This document shows positions 6,261-7,497 of a DNA stretch of 7,497 nt, piece by piece (the first letter of the stretch is position 1; each line of letters begins with the position of its first letter). The DNA is from Pseudomonadota bacterium. GTDB taxonomy: Bacteria; Desulfobacterota; Syntrophia; Syntrophales; UBA5619. The position numbers and the translations under genes are program-made. The stretch lies in contig JAHIMW010000182.1 in the NCBI GenBank assembly GCA_018896355.1, forward strand, positions 1 to 7,497, given 5' to 3'. A model generated the notes under the pieces. That model did not search any database and was not told the DNA's origin. It was given only the letters and a program-made list of their open reading frames with translations.

Positions 6261-6292
6261 TAGGGGGACAAAGCCCCTATTAAGAAGGAGGG
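6261..6292 (+). promoter_or_regulatory. small hairpin and ribosome binding site ahead of the thiolase
   Basis: TAGGGG (6261-6266) pairs perfectly with CCCCTA (6274-6279) across a seven-base loop. The ribosome binding site GGAGGG (6287-6292) follows, seven bases before the ATG at 6300, which supports that start. The hairpin leaves the binding site free, so it might keep the leader open or serve as a binding or processing site. No function can be assigned from sequence alone. Confidence 0.55.
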
Positions 6293-6299
6293 CAAGACA

Positions 6300-7497
6300 A
6301 TGGCTTCTGGAATCAGGGACAAGGTGGCGATTCTCGGGATGGGGTGCAGCCGTTTCGGGGAACGCTGGAATATGGGGGCCGAGGAGCTGCTGGTTGAGGC
6401 CTTCCAGGAGTGCCTCGCCGACGCGGGGATCGAAAAGGACCGGATTCAGGCGGCCTGGCTCGGCCACTGCCTCGAGGAGATCGGCCTCGGCAAATCGGCG
6501 ACGCCGCTCGGCGTGGCGCTGCGGCTGCCGCACATTCCGATCACCCGGACGGAAAACTACTGTGCTACGGGGACGGAGGCTTTCCGGGGGGCCGTCTACG
6601 GGGTCGCCTCCGGGGCCTACGACATCGCTCTTGCGATCGGCGTGGAAAAATTGAAAGACACCGGCTACGGCGGCCTTCCGAACGCCGGCTCCAACTTCGG
6701 CTCGCTCGTCTGGCAGTGGTTTCCCAACGGCTCCGCGCCGGGCCTCTTCGCCCAGCTCGCCTCGGCCTACGCCGCGAAATTCCGGGTCTCCGACAAGGAC
6801 CTGAAACGGGCGATCGCCCACGTCTCGATGAAGAGCCACGCGAACGGCGCACTCAACCCCAAGGCCCACCTGCGCAAAGCCGTGACGATGGACCAGATCT
6901 GCGCCGCCCCGATCATCGCCCACCCGCTGGGGCTCTTCGATTGCTGCGGCGTGAGCCACGGGTCCGCCTGCGCGATCGTGACGACGCCGGAGATCGCCAA
7001 ATCCCTGGGGAAAAATGATATCATTTCCGTCAAGGCCCTCCAGCTCGCCGTCTCCAGCGGCTACGAGGCGGGATTCAACGAATGGGACGGCGAGCACTTC
7101 GTCACGACCAGCAAGTGCAGCACGAGGGCGTACGAGGAGGCGGGCATCGCCAACCCCCGGGAAGAGATCAGCATGATGGAGCTCCATGACTGTTTCTCCA
7201 TCACGGAGCTGGTCACCTACGAGGACCTGCACATCTCCGAGCGGGGCCGCGCCTGGAAGGACGCCCTCGACGGCTTCTACGACCGGGACGGCAAGGTCCC
7301 CGCTCAGGTGGATGGCGGGCTCAAGTGTTTCGGCCACCCCATTGGGGCCTCGGGCTTAAGGATGATCTACGAGATGTACCTCCAGTTCCTGGGCCGGGCG
7401 GGCGAGAGGCAGCTCAAAAATCCCCGCTATGGGCTGACGCACAACCTGGGCGGCTTTCCGCACCAGAACGTCTGCGCGATCTCGATCGTCGGCCGCT
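6300..7497 (+). CDS. SCP-x-type thiolase (acetyl-CoA acyltransferase), 3' end cut by the window
   Basis: The frame is open for 399 codons to the right edge without a stop. Relatives are about 385-400 residues long and the protein has already reached its C-terminal block (NLGGFPHQNVCAISIVG), so only a few residues should be missing. It is predicted to cleave 3-oxoacyl-CoA with CoA, releasing acetyl-CoA or, for branched chains, propionyl-CoA. The catalytic set looks complete for the SCP-x class: nucleophile Cys88 in ENYCATGTEA, HDCFS (296-300) and GHPIGASG (345-352). These enzymes carry HDCF and a GGFP-like C-terminus in place of the second Cys motif of classical thiolases. Members of this class (BbsB, Ltp2, archaeal thiolase) work with DUF35 proteins, and the DUF35 domain of protein B is the obvious partner. 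The gap to protein B is 148 bases, with two hairpins. A biosynthetic direction cannot be excluded, since thiolases are reversible. Confidence 0.9.
   Translation, partial: MASGIRDKVAILGMGCSRFGERWNMGAEELLVEAFQECLADAGIEKDRIQAAWLGHCLEEIGLGKSATPLGVALRLPHIPITRTENYCATGTEAFRGAVYGVASGAYDIALAIGVEKLKDTGYGGLPNAGSNFGSLVWQWFPNGSAPGLFAQLASAYAAKFRVSDKDLKRAIAHVSMKSHANGALNPKAHLRKAVTMDQICAAPIIAHPLGLFDCCGVSHGSACAIVTTPEIAKSLGKNDIISVKALQLAVSSGYEAGFNEWDGEHFVTTSKCSTRAYEEAGIANPREEISMMELHDCFSITELVTYEDLHISERGRAWKDALDGFYDRDGKVPAQVDGGLKCFGHPIGASGLRMIYEMYLQFLGRAGERQLKNPRYGLTHNLGGFPHQNVCAISIVGR

Noticed and set aside
6135..7337. 400-residue leftward open frame opposite the thiolase
   Set aside because: It is an antisense shadow: the opposite strand encodes a thiolase with complete catalytic motifs, and this frame shows no family features.

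Overview
The window is GC-rich, coding-dense bacterial DNA with strong AGGAGG-type ribosome binding sites. All five genes read rightward. The gene content and the GC-rich palindromic repeats suggest a Gram-negative, probably anaerobic bacterium of the Desulfobacterota/Syntrophales type (former Deltaproteobacteria). That assignment is inference from style, with no marker gene behind it.

Layout. Positions 1-94 hold one copy of a GC-rich palindrome and a weak promoter candidate. At 95-595 is a hotdog-fold acyl-CoA thioesterase. At 673-1305 is a TetR/AcrR regulator, preceded by a -35/-10 pair and a short perfect palindrome that could be its operator. The 344-base gap at 1306-1649 is dominated by palindromic repeats, including about four tandem 29-30 base units. 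From 1650 to the right edge runs a likely operon of three genes. Protein A (590 aa) is a hydratase 2 (MaoC-type) domain fused to a short-chain dehydrogenase (SDR). Protein B (910 aa) is an HMG-CoA-synthase-like condensing domain, a DUF35 zinc-ribbon/OB domain, an SDR and an SCP2 lipid-binding domain in one chain. Protein C is an SCP-x-type thiolase, cut by the right edge only a few residues before its expected end. A and B share a 4-base ATGA overlap. B and C are separated by 148 bases that can fold into a long hairpin.

How it could work. The parts together are those of peroxisomal multifunctional enzyme type 2 (SDR, hydratase 2, SCP2) plus an SCP-x thiolase, re-cut into different polypeptides. 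The simplest reading is an (R)-specific beta-oxidation module: hydration of an enoyl-CoA, oxidation of the (3R)-hydroxyacyl-CoA by one of two related SDR domains, then thiolytic cleavage by C assisted by the DUF35 domain of B. An SCP2 domain and a DUF35-dependent thiolase point to a bulky substrate (branched, aromatic or steroid-like), but the substrate cannot be read from the sequence. The thioesterase and the TetR regulator may be functionally tied to the same acyl-CoA metabolism.

Most unusual points: the four-domain architecture of B; a condensing domain in B that appears to have lost its Glu, Cys and His catalytic residues and may be a scaffold; an active-site Asn replaced by Phe in the hydratase of A; and two SDR domains that align without gaps over 288 residues but are far more diverged in their last third.
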